Origin: Halichondria panicea
Lineage: Eukaryota > Porifera > Demospongiae > Suberitida > Halichondriidae
NCBI RefSeq assembly: GCF_963675165.1
Contig: NC_087379.1
Location: forward strand, 6,720,839-6,784,838
Direction: 5' to 3'
Length of the DNA: 64,000 nucleotides
Shown here: piece by piece, positions 52,503-63,888 of the stretch
How the letters are laid out: each line of letters opens with the position of its first letter
How positions within the stretch are numbered: the stretch's first letter is position 1
Notes under the pieces: generated by a model
What the model was told of the DNA's origin: nothing
Database searches by the model: none
Seen by the model: the letters and a program-made list of their open reading frames with translations, nothing else
Translations under genes and position numbers: made by a program

Positions 52503-52624
52503 TATATATGCACGTCAAATTCAAGTATAGCTATACTTATCCCATTTGGATCAAGCTCGAACTATATATATGCACGTCAAATTCAAGTATCATGTACTTA
52601 TCCCATTTGGATCAAGCTCGAACT
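52503..52624. repeat. Two-copy tandem repeat, about 61 bp
   Basis: TATATATGCACGTCAAATTC ... CTTATCCCATTTGGATCAAG ... CTCGAACTA occurs twice in direct tandem with few differences, ending near 52563 and 52624. Confidence 0.8.
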
Positions 52625-52747
52625 ACTTTATCTTACGAATCTATGACACATGTTGTTGTTAATTGTGTCTGCTCTGGTATAATTATATTATTGCTATTTA
52701 CAAATCGTATGTACTGATATATAATGTTTGAGGCATGCATTTAATCT

Positions 52748-52824
52748 AGTGCATGCCTAGCCTCGATTCAAGGCCGATTAAAATACGTATTTTAATCGGC
52801 CTGGAATCGAGGCTAGTGCATGCC
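52748..52824. repeat. Near-perfect palindrome
   Basis: Arms reading CTAGCCTCGATTC and AGGCCGATTAAAATAC face their complements (GTATTTTAATCGGCCT, GAATCGAGGCTAG) with almost no loop, about 30 bp per arm. It would extrude as a hairpin; probably a small foldback element. Partial arm matches occur at 28.75-28.84 kb. Confidence 0.8.
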
Positions 52825-52984
52825 ATACTCAATGCTAGACTAGCTGGCCAGTCCATCCTCTATAGGGATTGCAATCCCTAGATTGGACTGGTAAGTGAGT
52901 CTATATAACTCAATGCAGTGAAGGGGGGAAATAATTAATGCTATTTCTCCCTTCAAAGTATATAGCACGCGAGACTACATGTAT

Positions 52985-53085
52985 ATAGCCATACCGGAAC
53001 TTCTTGTAGCCGTCATTGTCTGGTACCAAATGGAAACTTGTCAGGGCTATCCAAAAACAGTGCAAAAATTTCTTCTCTCTAATTT
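52985..53085 (-). pseudogene. Remnant of glutaredoxin-gene exon 5
   Basis: Matches the functional exon at 55479-55617 over about 90 bp: TAGCCATACC..AA.TTCTT.TAG(C/T)CGTCATTGTCT, CGGAAACTTGTCAGGGC or TGGAAACTTGTCAGGGC, and (C/T)ATCCA(A/G)AAACAGTG. Several substitutions and length changes break it, and no flanking exon survives intact. Confidence 0.8.
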
Positions 53086-53300
53086 ATTATTATTGGCAAC
53101 CTGCATGATCATGCACATACAGTAAGATATCTATAAGGAAGTGGTTTATATATGCATGGCAACCTGCATGATCATGCACAGTAAGAGTGGTTTATCGTTT
53201 AGGAGGTGTTGCTTGCATCATTGTGACCTTGACTTTGCTCTTTACCATGCACCAGACACATGACATAGACACATGACATGCATGTCCATAAAAGTATATA

Positions 53301-53568
53301 TTAAGGCCATGCAAAGTCAATTTGTAGTTTCTCAGGCCCTTGCGCTTGGAAATTGGCAGTTTTACAAAAAAGTTAAATATCACGTGACCTCAAATTAAAG
53401 GCACTAAAAGAAAAGAAAAGGATAAATTTGTATGGTTTTTGGTCATGAAATAATTATGACTAGGTAAAAAATTATGCACTTCCGCTTATTGAGGAAGGGA
53501 TCTCAATCTGCTTGCTATTTTAGGAATAATGAGCCTGAGAAACTACAAATTGACTTTGCTTGGCCTAA
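53301..53568. mobile_element. Inverted-repeat MITE in the promoter of tandem copy 3
   Basis: Terminal arms of about 37 bp: GCAAAGTCAATTTGTAGTTT CTCAGGC near the left end and its complement GCCTGAGAAACTACAAATTG ACTTTGC near the right end. It separates the conserved ATGTCCATAAAAG motif from the sequence that directly precedes the ATG in copies 1 and 2. Exact ends and target duplication could not be fixed. Confidence 0.8.
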
Positions 53569-53621
53569 TAGTCCATGAGCTAGAGGTCTGGAAGAATCAT
53601 ATTACGAGATAGAGCTAAGCT

Positions 53622-54363
53622 ATGATAGGGCTTCACCAATTCTTGCTGTGTGTACTGCTGCTTCTCTGTTGTAGGCTACCCTCTGGAGAACAGTTGCATG
53701 ACCAGAGGTACAGAGTGGAGGAGGCTAGGGAGGAGGCTAGAGCTACCAGTGAGTTTACTTAGTTTGCAACTGACTTGACCTCATCCTGCATGCATGGTAT
53801 AAATTAACCATTGAATGTTTCTCTCTGCAGCTCCCTGTCTGTACAAGCCTACTGATACATCCCTCAACCTTGCTGATCTGCGAAAATGGCTAACATCCGT
53901 CATGTCCGAGCTTAACTATACCTACGTTACTCCCGACGATGGTACCACAATGTTTAGGGCATCTTCCATTTTTCAAGCTGATTTTACTTTTGGTTCGTCA
54001 GGAAGTAAACCGAAACAGATACGGACAAACAATTCACCTTGCTACGCCTGTGTCCCGTTATTCTTGAAAAAATTCAAACCTTCTACTTTTTCATCTTTCA
54101 CGATATATGTTAGCCATATCTCATCCATGGGGAGTACTACTGAACTGGAGTGTATGGCAAAACTGGTTGCAAACAAGATCAAAGTGGTGAGCATGGATTG
54201 GGAGAAGTTTGCTAATTCCTTGACCAAGGTTTGCAAAGAAGAAGTCATGAACACTCTCAACAATAATGCAAACTTCAAGGAAGCACAAGAGGTTCTTGAT
54301 AAGCAGATTCAGCAGATAAATAACTTGAGCAAAAACTCGACTGTTAGTCAGTTCTGTAAGTAG
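53622..54363 (+). CDS. Secreted Cys-containing protein, tandem copy 3
   Basis: Exons 53622-53748 and 53831-54363 (219 aa). Signal peptide MIGLHQFLLCVLLLLCCRLP; exon 2 repeats the family blocks CLYKPTDTSLNLADLRKWL, SPCYACVPLFLKKFKP, TELECMAKLVANKIKVVSMD, VCKEEVMNTLNNN and SQFCK. Closest to copy 2. A transposon lies between its promoter motif and start codon, so expression may differ from its sisters. AATAAA at 54432-54437 is about 70 bp past the stop. It is convergent with the glutaredoxin gene, whose stop is only 117 bp away. Confidence 0.85.
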
Positions 54364-54431
54364 CTCAATTAATTTGTGTGGTTGTTTTTGTTAATTGATT
54401 TGCTGCCTTTGTATTCGCAAAAAAATGATGC

Positions 54432-54437
54432 AATAAA
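54432..54437 (+). terminator. Probable polyadenylation signal, tandem copy 3
   Basis: AATAAA within GATGCAATAAACTATAAT, about 70 bp after the stop codon and inside the short convergent spacer to the glutaredoxin gene. Confidence 0.45.
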
Positions 54438-54479
54438 CTATAATACTCTACTAAAATTCACTGTCTTGTCATTATGTAG

Positions 54480-57046
54480 TTAATTGCTAAAATCGCTCTG
54501 AATTTTGTCTCGAAGTTCCTCGATAAGGGATATCTGACTCTCTTTTAGAATGCCGGGCCGTGTCTCCATAGCAACCACAGTACCTGCACAGCGTATGCAT
54601 TGCGAGATCAGAGTAAAACGTACAAAAGATAACAAGTCAAATTAATTGGCATTGTATGATGGGAATACATAAGGGCATCACAAGACACAATGCCAGGCAG
54701 TACAATAGATACAAACACAGTTCTAAGCAACCAGTGAGTAGCTCATGACATGTAATCCCCTTATACTACCAATGATAGTAGTTTCACCAAAGATAGTAGT
54801 TTTTCAGTCACGTACAGTGGCGTAGCCAGGATTTTGGGAAGGGCAGGGCTCAAATCCATTGAGCAGGGCCAGAGCAGGCGCTAAATAGCTTGGAATTTTA
54901 CCTAAAAAAAAGGCCATCACTTTTCATCAGCAGTAAGCATGCGCAGTAGATGGCCCTGCCCACATTTCCATTGAATGACATCATTCTAGTAACTACGCAT
55001 GCAGTACAGTGCAGAATAGATTGACAGATCAAGGTGATCAAGCTGGTTTTGGAGTTCATGAAACACAAAAGGGGGGGGGGCTCTAGCCCCGTCAGCCCCC
55101 CTCTGCCTATGCCACTGACGTAGGCTGTTATACATACGATGTATGCTAAAATTAACAGCCGGATACACTCAGTGCATAATATGCATGATATTTGTTTTTG
55201 GGACTCATGATCCTTTACCTATTATTTTGTGTCCATTTGCACAATATTATGTACATGTACATGTAGGTGGCCCACTAAAATGCGCAGTAGAGTGATACTG
55301 CATGCTGTTATAATGTGTGGTATCCACTTTGTTCGTTTTGCAGGAAGCTAGTGTATTTAAAAAGAGACGAGATCGATATACAAACAGAAGTAGAAATAAC
55401 TACCTCATACTACCAACCACTTTCAATTACAATATCAGGCTGCCATGTGTGGGAACATGAAGACATTGTTATACTGACCTTTGACCTGGCCGACAATCCA
55501 TGGTGCTCCCAGGTAGTAGCCATACCCAAAGTTCTTATAGTCGTCATTGTCTTTTAGACCAGTCGGAAACTTGTCAGGGCCATCCAGAAACAGTGTAACT
55601 TTTTCCTCTATGGCAACCTGATCACAAGGGAAGTGGTTTAGGGGTTGTTAACATTACTTTTATTATAATTCAGTGCAAAATGATTACGCAATACTAGACT
55701 ACAGAGGCCCTTACCTGACAGTACAGCTTCTCCTCTCCTCCCTCGCGACCTTTCTCCCCTCCGGCACCCACCTTGTAGATCTCTCTACCAGGACCTGTAA
55801 GGACAGTGAGTACAGCAGAGGCTATGGAGCACATGTGACGGGTACAATGTCAGCTGCTGAATAGCAACCATAACCATTGGAGATTTTACTAAGCATGACT
55901 ACAATCTCATAATACTATTGGGCACGTACTGTCTTATAAAAATAAGGTAATGGTGGTTTAACTAACTAACTAGAGCATTGGTAAAGCATCTGCCAGTAGG
56001 TGCCAGAGGAGGTCCAACATGCTTACACGAATCACTACAAGTTCAGTGCATTGATGTCATTGCGGTCACATGATAACGTTCAGGCCAAATACACTAGCAC
56101 TTGTATACCGTGGTTCATGCACGCATGTCAGACCTCCTCTGAGGTGCATATGGCAGTACAGATGCATGCATTTAGTGGATGTGGGGGTAGTGAAATAGAA
56201 TATGATGTTATTGTACACCATGTAAACCATACACACATTGCGTGCATACCAGCGCTGCACACGACCACCATCTCTTTGGGAGTCTCCAGCATAACCAATA
56301 GACTGGAGATGGGATGGTCGCTGGTGCCCCCCAGCCTCTTGTCCAAGCCCTCCAGGTCCGATTGCCACTTCTCTCTCAACTCAGCAGGAATTATCTGAAG
56401 AGAAGATTTGTCAAATTAATGAACAAGACGTTTTAACAGGCTCGCTATCTGAAGTTACGTACAAGCTAGTGGGAAAGAAAACTTGAAGAGTGGGGGACAG
56501 TGGGGAAGAGGAAGGGGGACAGTGGGGATATTGTAGAATGGCTTGAAAAAACTAAATCTTGTTGCAGCTCCAATCATGGCTAAGTACCTGTAAGAATTCC
56601 TCGGTGGCTGGTTTCCTAAGCTGCGGAGGGAAGTCTGGCGAGACAGGAGGTCCCTCCAGACACGCCTTGATCAACCCGTCCAGTCTCCCCGAGTCCTCGA
56701 GGGCTGCCAGATCATCCAACCCACCAATCAGCTCAGAGTTGAAGAACACCTCAGGCACGCTTGTGCGACCTAAAATAATGGGGTAAATTCAACTTGTATA
56801 ACTTGTATAGTGTGTGGAAGCATTCTCTTTTATAGCATATGCAGAATACATACATAGCGAATTTAATATCGGTAGAACTAGATATACGATATATCTACCT
56901 TTGGTAAGCAAATACATCAAAGGCCTCCATTCAGGCTGCTGAGTTAGAGAGATGACATCAAAACTCACTCCCTTGCTTGCCAATAGCTCTTTTGCCTTCT
57001 TACAAAACGGACAAGTGTCCAGTGAAAACACAGTGATCTTCCCCAT
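54480..57046 (-). CDS. Glutaredoxin-domain protein with unknown C-terminal region
   Basis: Exons: 57046-56899, 56769-56588, 56394-56250, 55794-55715, 55617-55479, 54583-54480 (265 aa). Residues 1-90 are a glutaredoxin fold: KITVFSLDTCPFCKKAKELL with a CPFC dithiol centre, SVPEVFFNSELIGGLDDL with the cis-Pro (TSVP) and GG glutathione-binding turn. The remaining 170 residues (PAELREKWQSDLEGLDKRLG, KVTLFLDGPDKFPTGLKDND, YYLGAPWIV, and the tail RPGILKESQISLIEELRDKI) were not recognised. The join of exon 5 to exon 6 is by phase; reading past exon 5 without splicing would instead stop at 55435. Exon 6 is supported by its decayed duplicate at 51.0 kb. A 303-bp transposon lies in the last intron. Confidence 0.82.
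54815..55117. mobile_element. Non-autonomous DNA transposon, GGCGTAGCCAGG ends (second copy)
   Basis: Starts CAGTGGCGTAGCCAGGATTT and ends GCCTATGCCACTG, with ACGTA on both sides (54810-54814 and 55118-55122). 303 bp, shares its left terminus with the element at 30.6 kb. In the last intron of the glutaredoxin gene. Confidence 0.85.
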
Positions 57047-58447
57047 CGTTTCTCGTTTCAATTTTCAAAGCGACTAGGAATACTCTAAAGTACTTTGACC
57101 TCTAGAATAAAATAAATTCTGTGCATGCGCATATTACAATTTAAAACTGTGTACAGCCGGGCGGCTGGCTCTGTCTTATAGCTTCATACTCCTCCTCCTC
57201 CTCCTTCTATATATAGCGGAGTCTTACAAGTTAATGGTAGCTGGTATGAAGAATAGTGGCCGGCTAGAGTCTACAAGTGCTGGTGGAATGAAGAATGGAA
57301 TGGTGGCTACAAGTTCTGGTGTGAATTAGAATGGTGACTGATTGATTTTGAAATGGATGTTCATTAATTGAGTGTCATGACGAACTTTAGTATCTATACA
57401 ATAGAGCTAGTGCTCATGATCCTTGCCAGTACATGTATATGGACTTTTTAGCGTCAGATTTTCTAGTTATGTTCCCTTCCTTTGGTTTGCCCATGCTCTA
57501 AATGTCATCTATAGGCTCCTGTTTTGCTCTGTTTACCCTCTAATCACTCTATATCAGCTGCTCCAATATTGGAGTAAGTCTGTCAGCTATTTACTTATTC
57601 ACCCAATTTTTAAAGCCTACTCAATTTCTTTTGTGCAAAGCTGTTTCACATGAAATAATAAGATCATTATAGCCATGCATGCAGTGCCACCAGTTATGAT
57701 TCAAATGACACAAATAATAAGTGCATGCAGCATCAGCAACTGCGATAGCACACAAATAGTTTATATAAGGTACGTGTAGTCACAACTGCAAACCAATTAA
57801 TGATCATTGCATCCCTCTGGATTGGATTCGGAGTTGGCACACAGATATGATAAGTCAAGTCAGCAGTGTCTGAACTGAATCATTCCCATTTCAACAGCGG
57901 CCTAAAAACGAGGCTATTACTCCAAAGGTCAAAGTACTTTGGAGTATTAGCCGCAGTAGAACTTAGAAGGCGTGGTCTACAGTCTCCACTAGGAAAAGAT
58001 CAGCAAACTAGAAAATGTAAAGTATGAAATTGGACACCTCAGCAAGCAGATGTGCTCCTGTTGTATTGCTTCTTTCTCCTTCCTCTCAAGGCTTCATTGC
58101 TCTGCCCTGAATCTATGGCCCCCCATGACATGGGAATTGAAATTCACTACAACTGTTGGAAGATCTTGGGCACTGCATTTTTGACTACCAACAAGGCAAT
58201 GTCACAACTGGTGAATAGCTGAAATGTGTAAGTGCATACCAGGTAGATTAGTTGCATGAGAGGGGTGTTTGCAAAGGTGGATAATGTAAATTTTAATGGG
58301 GGCGCAGCCACATTCATGCACCATTAACCACTAAATGCAAATGCAGTCAATATTAATACCCAGGAAGCTATATTTTCAATAGGCCTCTGTCCACTAAGTC
58401 TAAGGGCTGTAAGAAACCGTTGACATTTTGCATTTCTGAAAGTGAGA
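57047..58447. other. Spacer between glutaredoxin gene and fourth family member
   Basis: 1.4 kb. GTGCATGCGC at 57121-57130 is an NRF-1-like half site about 75 bp upstream of the glutaredoxin ATG. A hairpin at about 57,910-57,955 pairs GGCTATTACTCCAAAG with CTTTGGAGTATTAGCC. Open frames here have no ATG-plus-splice support. Confidence 0.5.
57121..57130. promoter_or_regulatory. NRF-1-like site upstream of glutaredoxin gene
   Basis: GTGCATGCGC fits one arm and centre of the NRF-1 palindrome at about 75 bp from the start codon; third such motif near a housekeeping start in this window. Confidence 0.35.
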
Positions 58448-59652
58448 ATGGAGGCTATGCGGCTGTTAGTAATAGTTAGCTTCTCCCTCATTGTAGGGAA
58501 GCAAGTTGTCATGGCAGCACCTGCTGAAGATTATAAATTGGACGAAGACAAAGTCAAGTTTATTCAAGACGAGATTGAAAAGAAAATGCTGCAAAATGAA
58601 GTGGCTAAAGAAATGCAACTGACTAAACCAATAACTAAACCAATAACTAAACCAATAACTGACGAAGACACTCCCCATACAAGTAAGCATTCATTTTTGT
58701 TTGTTCTATGCCAGTTATGATAACTAGTTTGTTAGTTGCATTATAATTATATTTGCAGTGGAACCTCTCCCATGCAATTTAAATTATAAGTGAAAGGCCA
58801 TTTCCCCAAATAAAATTGTGTACAAAACAACTCCTCATGTCTGCCAAATCATCACTCCTCTGTAACTTCTGTTTCAATGAAAGCACTGCAGGTGCTGATG
58901 CCTCGGTGGAGGTGTCAAAACTACATAATATTATTAAAGGGTCCACTGTATATTATATAGTTGCATGACTGTGTGCAGAATACAATCCATTTTATCAATT
59001 TGTGTTTCTTCACTTACGTACAGAGAAGTCTTGCTTTGATGATGGTAACGGCTCGCTGAATGAATGGTCACTGGAGCATCTAATCAACACCGTGTCTCCA
59101 AACACGTTTGTCCATGCTCCAGGCGGTGATCTTTACTATGCCACAACCGATTACGGCCGTACCCTCAACACAGACTCAGATCCACACCGAGTTTTGTTCT
59201 CCAGCTCTCTCCGACTTGGCCGTTCCCCTCCTCCGGAAAAAATCTTGCTTAATTTCCCACCGTACATGAACACATCTCTCTACTTTATTGGGACATTCGG
59301 AAGCTCTAATCATAAACCAGCTATTGGAATTCTCGGCATGTTTGGAAGTGATGGTTTGAGCATGACAATTGATCGACTGAAGTGCATTGCAAAGATGAAG
59401 TACTTGGGATTCAAGCTGATTCCATGGAACATAGACGATTTCAAGGAGAGTGTAAACGATGCCTGTGATGACCGAATCGAACAAGCTGTCAGTTCCAATG
59501 GCTTTACCGACGAACTTACAAACGTAGAGAAATTGATTCAATTTGTTACAGAAATGAGCCAAAACCCAAACGTTCAGAATTGGTGTCTCACTACCCCAAC
59601 CATGCTCGCCAATATTCAGACGAGCCACGTTAAAGTTAAAATGCGATATTAA
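58448..59652 (+). CDS. Secreted Cys-containing protein, divergent fourth family member
   Basis: Exons 58448-58682 and 59024-59652 (287 aa), again with one phase-1 intron. A signal peptide (MRLLVIVSFSLIVGKQVVMA) is followed by a Lys/Glu-rich stretch and three KPIT repeats (TKPITKPITKPITDED). Exon 2 aligns loosely with the tandem copies: SCFDDGNGSLNEWSLEHLIN, VLFSSSLRLG, SLYFIGTFGSS, IDRLKCIAKMKYLGFKLIPW, VNDACDDRIEQAV, and VQNWC near the end, so four Cys positions are shared (start, LxCxAK, .xC, C-terminal). The CxxC pair of the tandem copies is absent. Either ATG (58448 or 58457) may be used. Function unknown. Confidence 0.82.
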
Positions 59653-61098
59653 CTCAAGAAAATCTCCCAGGGATTAATTCATTATTAGTGGACACAAATT
59701 GAAGACATTATTTTTAGTAGATTGTGTTATTGTAGACAATTTATATAAATTTTACTGCTGATTCTACTTGGTGTTGGTATTAATCATTAAATGTGTAACT
59801 TTTATATCACATGGTATTTGTTTGTTAACTTTATAAGGAAACTCTAGTATAGTATAGACTTAGAGATTGGGCTAGCTATATATATTGCTGCCAATCGGAG
59901 AGCAAGGTGAGTTGAAGGTGGTTCCTTCTTTAACACATGCATTTAATAGCAGAGTGCTCCACAACCTTGCATGGCGCGGCATAGCTAGATCTAGCAGATC
60001 CATATCCAGTGTTGCATGTATAGTAGAACCAGCTATGTGTTTGTTACTCTATTGCTTTTATTACACTATTAATTGAAGTATTTCCTTAATTGAAGTATTT
60101 CATGCATTGTCAGACAATTATCAGAGTAAAGAGCTACCACTAACGATATTCAACGACCCGTGAAGACGGACACACACAAAGCACTTACTCGCCCCACTCG
60201 AGCAGTATCACGTTGCAGGGCACAACTTCACTACTGTGAGTGCATGCATGTGGATAGAGATAGAGTAATTTGCAATAAACTTTTATACGTAGGTTGTCAG
60301 CTGCACCATTTCCTTGATTGAATTACATGCACCAAATTCTTTGGTAAATTTGTTTCACATTTCCGCTAATCCTTTAAATTGTTAGAAATGCCTCTGCCCT
60401 GGAAACATAATTATTACACAGTAAACTACAAATTGTTGAGCATATTTCCTTCCAGCTGCCCGGAGTATAGAGAGGGAGAGGACAAAATTAATATATAATT
60501 TGTCAGCAATTTGTAACAAGGGTAGTGTCTCCAAACCCAATCAAGGGCGTGCCAACAATCATGTATTGTATTGGCAACGTCGTTTCTATGAACTAATGTA
60601 CCGTGACTATTGTACATTGCAATTAAATTTCAGCTAATGCCAACTTCTTAAGTGTCTGTAGCTAGTGAGCTAGAAAAGTGTTGAGCTTCTCCCGATAAAT
60701 TATGTATGATGTCACGAGGAATCAAATGAAACCGATGATTTGCTGATAAAAGGATGTGGTTTTAGTTTGTGTAAACTTGAAAGGTAAACGTGCAAAGTGA
60801 TATCTCTTGTACTCAGCTTTTAGGGGGGAGGTGGTGTGGTAGCTTTTAGGGAATTATCATAATGTTCATAACTTGTTTTGTCAACTCTTGCACGTAATCT
60901 GTTGTGTGTACTGCAGAACACCTACACATACTTATAGTAATTCATTTAATGTACGTAATTATTGTCAGGCTTCTAATATTAATTTCCCCCTTCCCCTTTA
61001 TTCAGTACTGTCCTGTTCCTTGTATAACGCAACTGTTGTATGTTATTATTATTATTCTCATGGGTGCTCTTGTTTACATAGGAAGCAAATCAAACACA
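59653..61098. other. Spacer before the third Eph-like gene
   Basis: 1.45 kb, AT-rich. An in-frame open stretch with upstream ATGs runs into the Eph-like coding start at 61099, so the first exon may begin somewhat earlier. No RNA gene or repeat with clear ends was seen. Confidence 0.4.
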
Positions 61099-63888
61099 AT
61101 GGCCATGTACTTGTGTGTAGTAGTCCTAGTTCTCTGGATAACAGTGGCACCTGTTGTGAACTGCCAGGCTGAGATTTGTGCATCACCAGATCCCCATGGT
61201 TACTGCACTGAGGGTGGTGTTGACAACTGTGCACCAAAGGATCGCTTGGTCACCTCGTCAACTGACCAATGTCGAACCAGTTTCCGATTTGCACCTGATC
61301 ACAATGATATCCTAATTCCCCTGAGGTGGGAGCTGATGTTTGACTCTTATGACTACGAGAGCTTGGTGGGGCCAGTGTTTCTCAGCAGAGAGTTTGATAA
61401 TGATGGAGATGTTTCGGTGAGACAAAAATGTAGCGATATTAATTTTATGTAATTAAGTATCCTTTACTTCATTGCAGACAGTGGCTGATCAGTGGGAGGA
61501 TCGAGGTGGTATCTGTCAGCGCGGTTTGAGAGTGTGTGGCTATACACTGGGACCTCAAGACAACTGGGTGTTCTCCCCTCACATCAAATACCCCCCAGGA
61601 AGTACTACCCTTGGTGGGGGTCTGCCAACAGAGATCTACTTCAAAGCTTCCTTCAGATTCACTCAGTGTAGTAGTCCCTGTGTGAATAACTTTGCAGATC
61701 TATACAGATATGACACAAACAGCATTGCCTCGGAGAGTGTCCGAACAGACAGAAACAATTACCTCTCCACTCCGTTGTTTGGGACAGGAACAGAGATGAC
61801 AACATCTCAATTGGATCAGACAGGGAGCAGTGGGGCTGTTTCAGATACTAGAACTCTTGCCATTACTTCTCCCTCCTCCTCGAGAACCAATGGATTCCAT
61901 TTTGGCATCAGAGACTCTGGAAATTGTGGCCAAATTAACCGAATCTTCTTCTACTACACACCTTGTAAGAAACGACAAGATGGACTGGTCATCTATCCTG
62001 AGCTTGTTCGTGCCCCCAGTGGCTCTCCACCAAACGAGGGCATGGCTTGTTGTGCTCCCAACTCTCACCCCACCACCTCTCTCACCTTCAGAGCTCTCAG
62101 TGCCATTGATGGAACTACTGGTGATGAACGATGTGAGCGCAACGTAAGGTGTGAGTGTGATGCTGGGTACAGACTGATCATAAATGCAGATAGAACACAT
62201 CGATGTGAAGGTATTCTATTAAGTATTGTTTTCATGCATGCAATTCATTTTTAATTTTACAATAGAATGCCCTTCTGGAACCTATCGCTCTCTGACTGAT
62301 GACCAAGGCATTTGTCTAGATTGCCCAATGAACACAGCAATGGATGTGAACGGTGCTGCAATTTGCAGCTGTTTGGATGAATTCTTCAGAGATGAGCAAA
62401 CTAACGAAGGCCCTGAAGTGAAGTGTACAAGTGAGTTTAAAGAAAACTCTTGTATTTCCATACTGACAGTGTTTAGGCCAGAATTCCCTTGCTCAAGTAA
62501 GTGACATTTAGACTAGTATGTCTCAATCATCTCAATTGGTCCATCTCTGCAGCTTCTCCTGGTCCACCCGGCCCTGTTCTCTGCTCTGTGGTTAGTGGCA
62601 CTTTCATACGAGTTGAGTGGACCCCTCCCACTTCTCTTGGCGGCAGAACAGACACCTACTACATTGTAGAGTACCAAGCCATTAGCAGTATAGGCAATTT
62701 CATCGCCAGCCGTCCTGTATTTGGTACAACATATACCATCTCCCGCCTGGAGTCTATTACACAGTACAGAGTGGAGGTGTATTCTGAGAATGGAGTGTCT
62801 GATCAGGACACAAGGCCGGGCATTAGATCAACAAGGATGAACCAAACAGTTTGTACTACCGGAGAGGGAGGTGTGTTTACTAGTCTGCCTTTCCCACAAA
62901 GCTTGATTTCAATGCCCCTTGTGTCAATTTGATGGTGTGATGGTATAATTATCATGTATAATAGTGATGCATGTACATGTGTAGGAAGTGAATACGTTGT
63001 GTGTGTGTAGGAAGTGAATACGCTGTGTGTGTGTAGTGGCATAGTGAAAGCTATTTCACTGTACACTCACACTCAAGGAAAGCAAGTTACAGCATGTGCG
63101 TATGGTGGTTAGTAATAATTATTATAATTATTATATTACAAACTCAAACTATGGCTGTGGAAGAGAACATTGCATATAGTTATTGGGTCTAGTTTCACTC
63201 AGTTGACAAAGCATAATTATGGTGTAGTAACTGTAGTTGTATTCCTCTAGGGTTTCAGTGTAGCACCTTGAATTGGTGTGTGGTCAATTAGATACCCACC
63301 AGGTACAAGAGTTCACTGTTGTGTTTTTCTCTGCAGTACCTGAGGCTCCATCTAGTGTACAGGTTGTGGGGAACATTGTGTTTCTATGGCAACCACCTTC
63401 GAAACCAAATGGAGTGATTACTGGATATCAGATCATCATCTCATACACCGATTCGCTCACTGGTCAGGTTGTCATGGAAACACCGATTCCACTGAGTAGG
63501 GACACGTTTGTGTATGACTTGCGAACAGTCAGCTTACCTGAAAACGTGACAGCTACAATTACGGTGAGTGCTTGTTTAGCTTTTAATAGTCTCCACGTCC
63601 ATTAATTAAGATGACAAACTTAAGTCTAAGTACGTGTGTTCTTTGCAGCTACACATGTGTTACTTTGAATTATCACATGCAACCTTGGCCAAAATTACGT
63701 TGAGTTTAATCTCCAAAAATAAAAGCTATATCTTAGACAGCTGTGTCTATTCAGTTTGTACCCTGTGAGAATGAGTTAGTAGAGGTTAGATGGTGATTGT
63801 ATGATAATTTTGATTTCTTATAATTCCTTGCAGCTGAATGCCCAGACAGCAGCTGGATTTGGAGAGCTTAGTGCCCCCCTGTCTTTTG
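61099..63888 (+). CDS. Eph receptor-like protein, LBD-Cys-FN3-FN3 (3' end unresolved)
   Basis: Exons seen: 61099-61416, 61478-62210, 62266-62430, 62553-62870, 63337-63564, 63834-63888. Signal peptide MAMYLCVVVLVLWITVAPVVNC. The ligand-binding domain starts near WELMFDSYDYESLVGPVFLS, continues with WEDRGGICQRGLRVCGYTLG, and closes with GFHFGIRDSGNCGQINRIFF YYTPC. A Cys-rich EGF/GCC module (CPSGTYRSL...CSCLDEFFRDEQ) and two FN3 domains follow (RVEWTPPTSLGGRTDTYYIV; VFLWQPPSKPNGVITGYQII). This is the order of true Eph receptors. The first FN3 carries ENGVSDQD, as in the left-edge gene. Past 63888 a candidate exon from 63971 would add eight residues and stop at 63997-63999, giving a secreted form; otherwise the gene continues to a TM/kinase outside the window. 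Confidence 0.85.

Larger units (their letters stand above)
52276..53621. other. Spacer with repeats and a decayed exon
   Basis: 1.35 kb between copies 2 and 3. Contains a 61-62-bp tandem duplication (52503-52624), a palindrome (52748-52824), a decayed glutaredoxin exon (52985-53085), the promoter motif ATGTCCATAAAAG (53282-53294) and an inverted-repeat element (53301-53568). Confidence 0.6.

Noticed and set aside
55435-55478. Reading glutaredoxin exon 5 straight through to a stop at 55435
   Set aside because: A phase-matched terminal exon (54583-54480), also seen as a decayed duplicate at 51.0 kb, makes splicing more likely.
57423-57653. Hydrophobic 76-codon plus-strand frame
   Set aside because: No homology or splice signals; AT-rich spacer.
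57910-57955. Hairpin considered as a microRNA precursor
   Set aside because: Stem of about 16 bp with a small loop; too short for a typical pre-miRNA and no supporting context.
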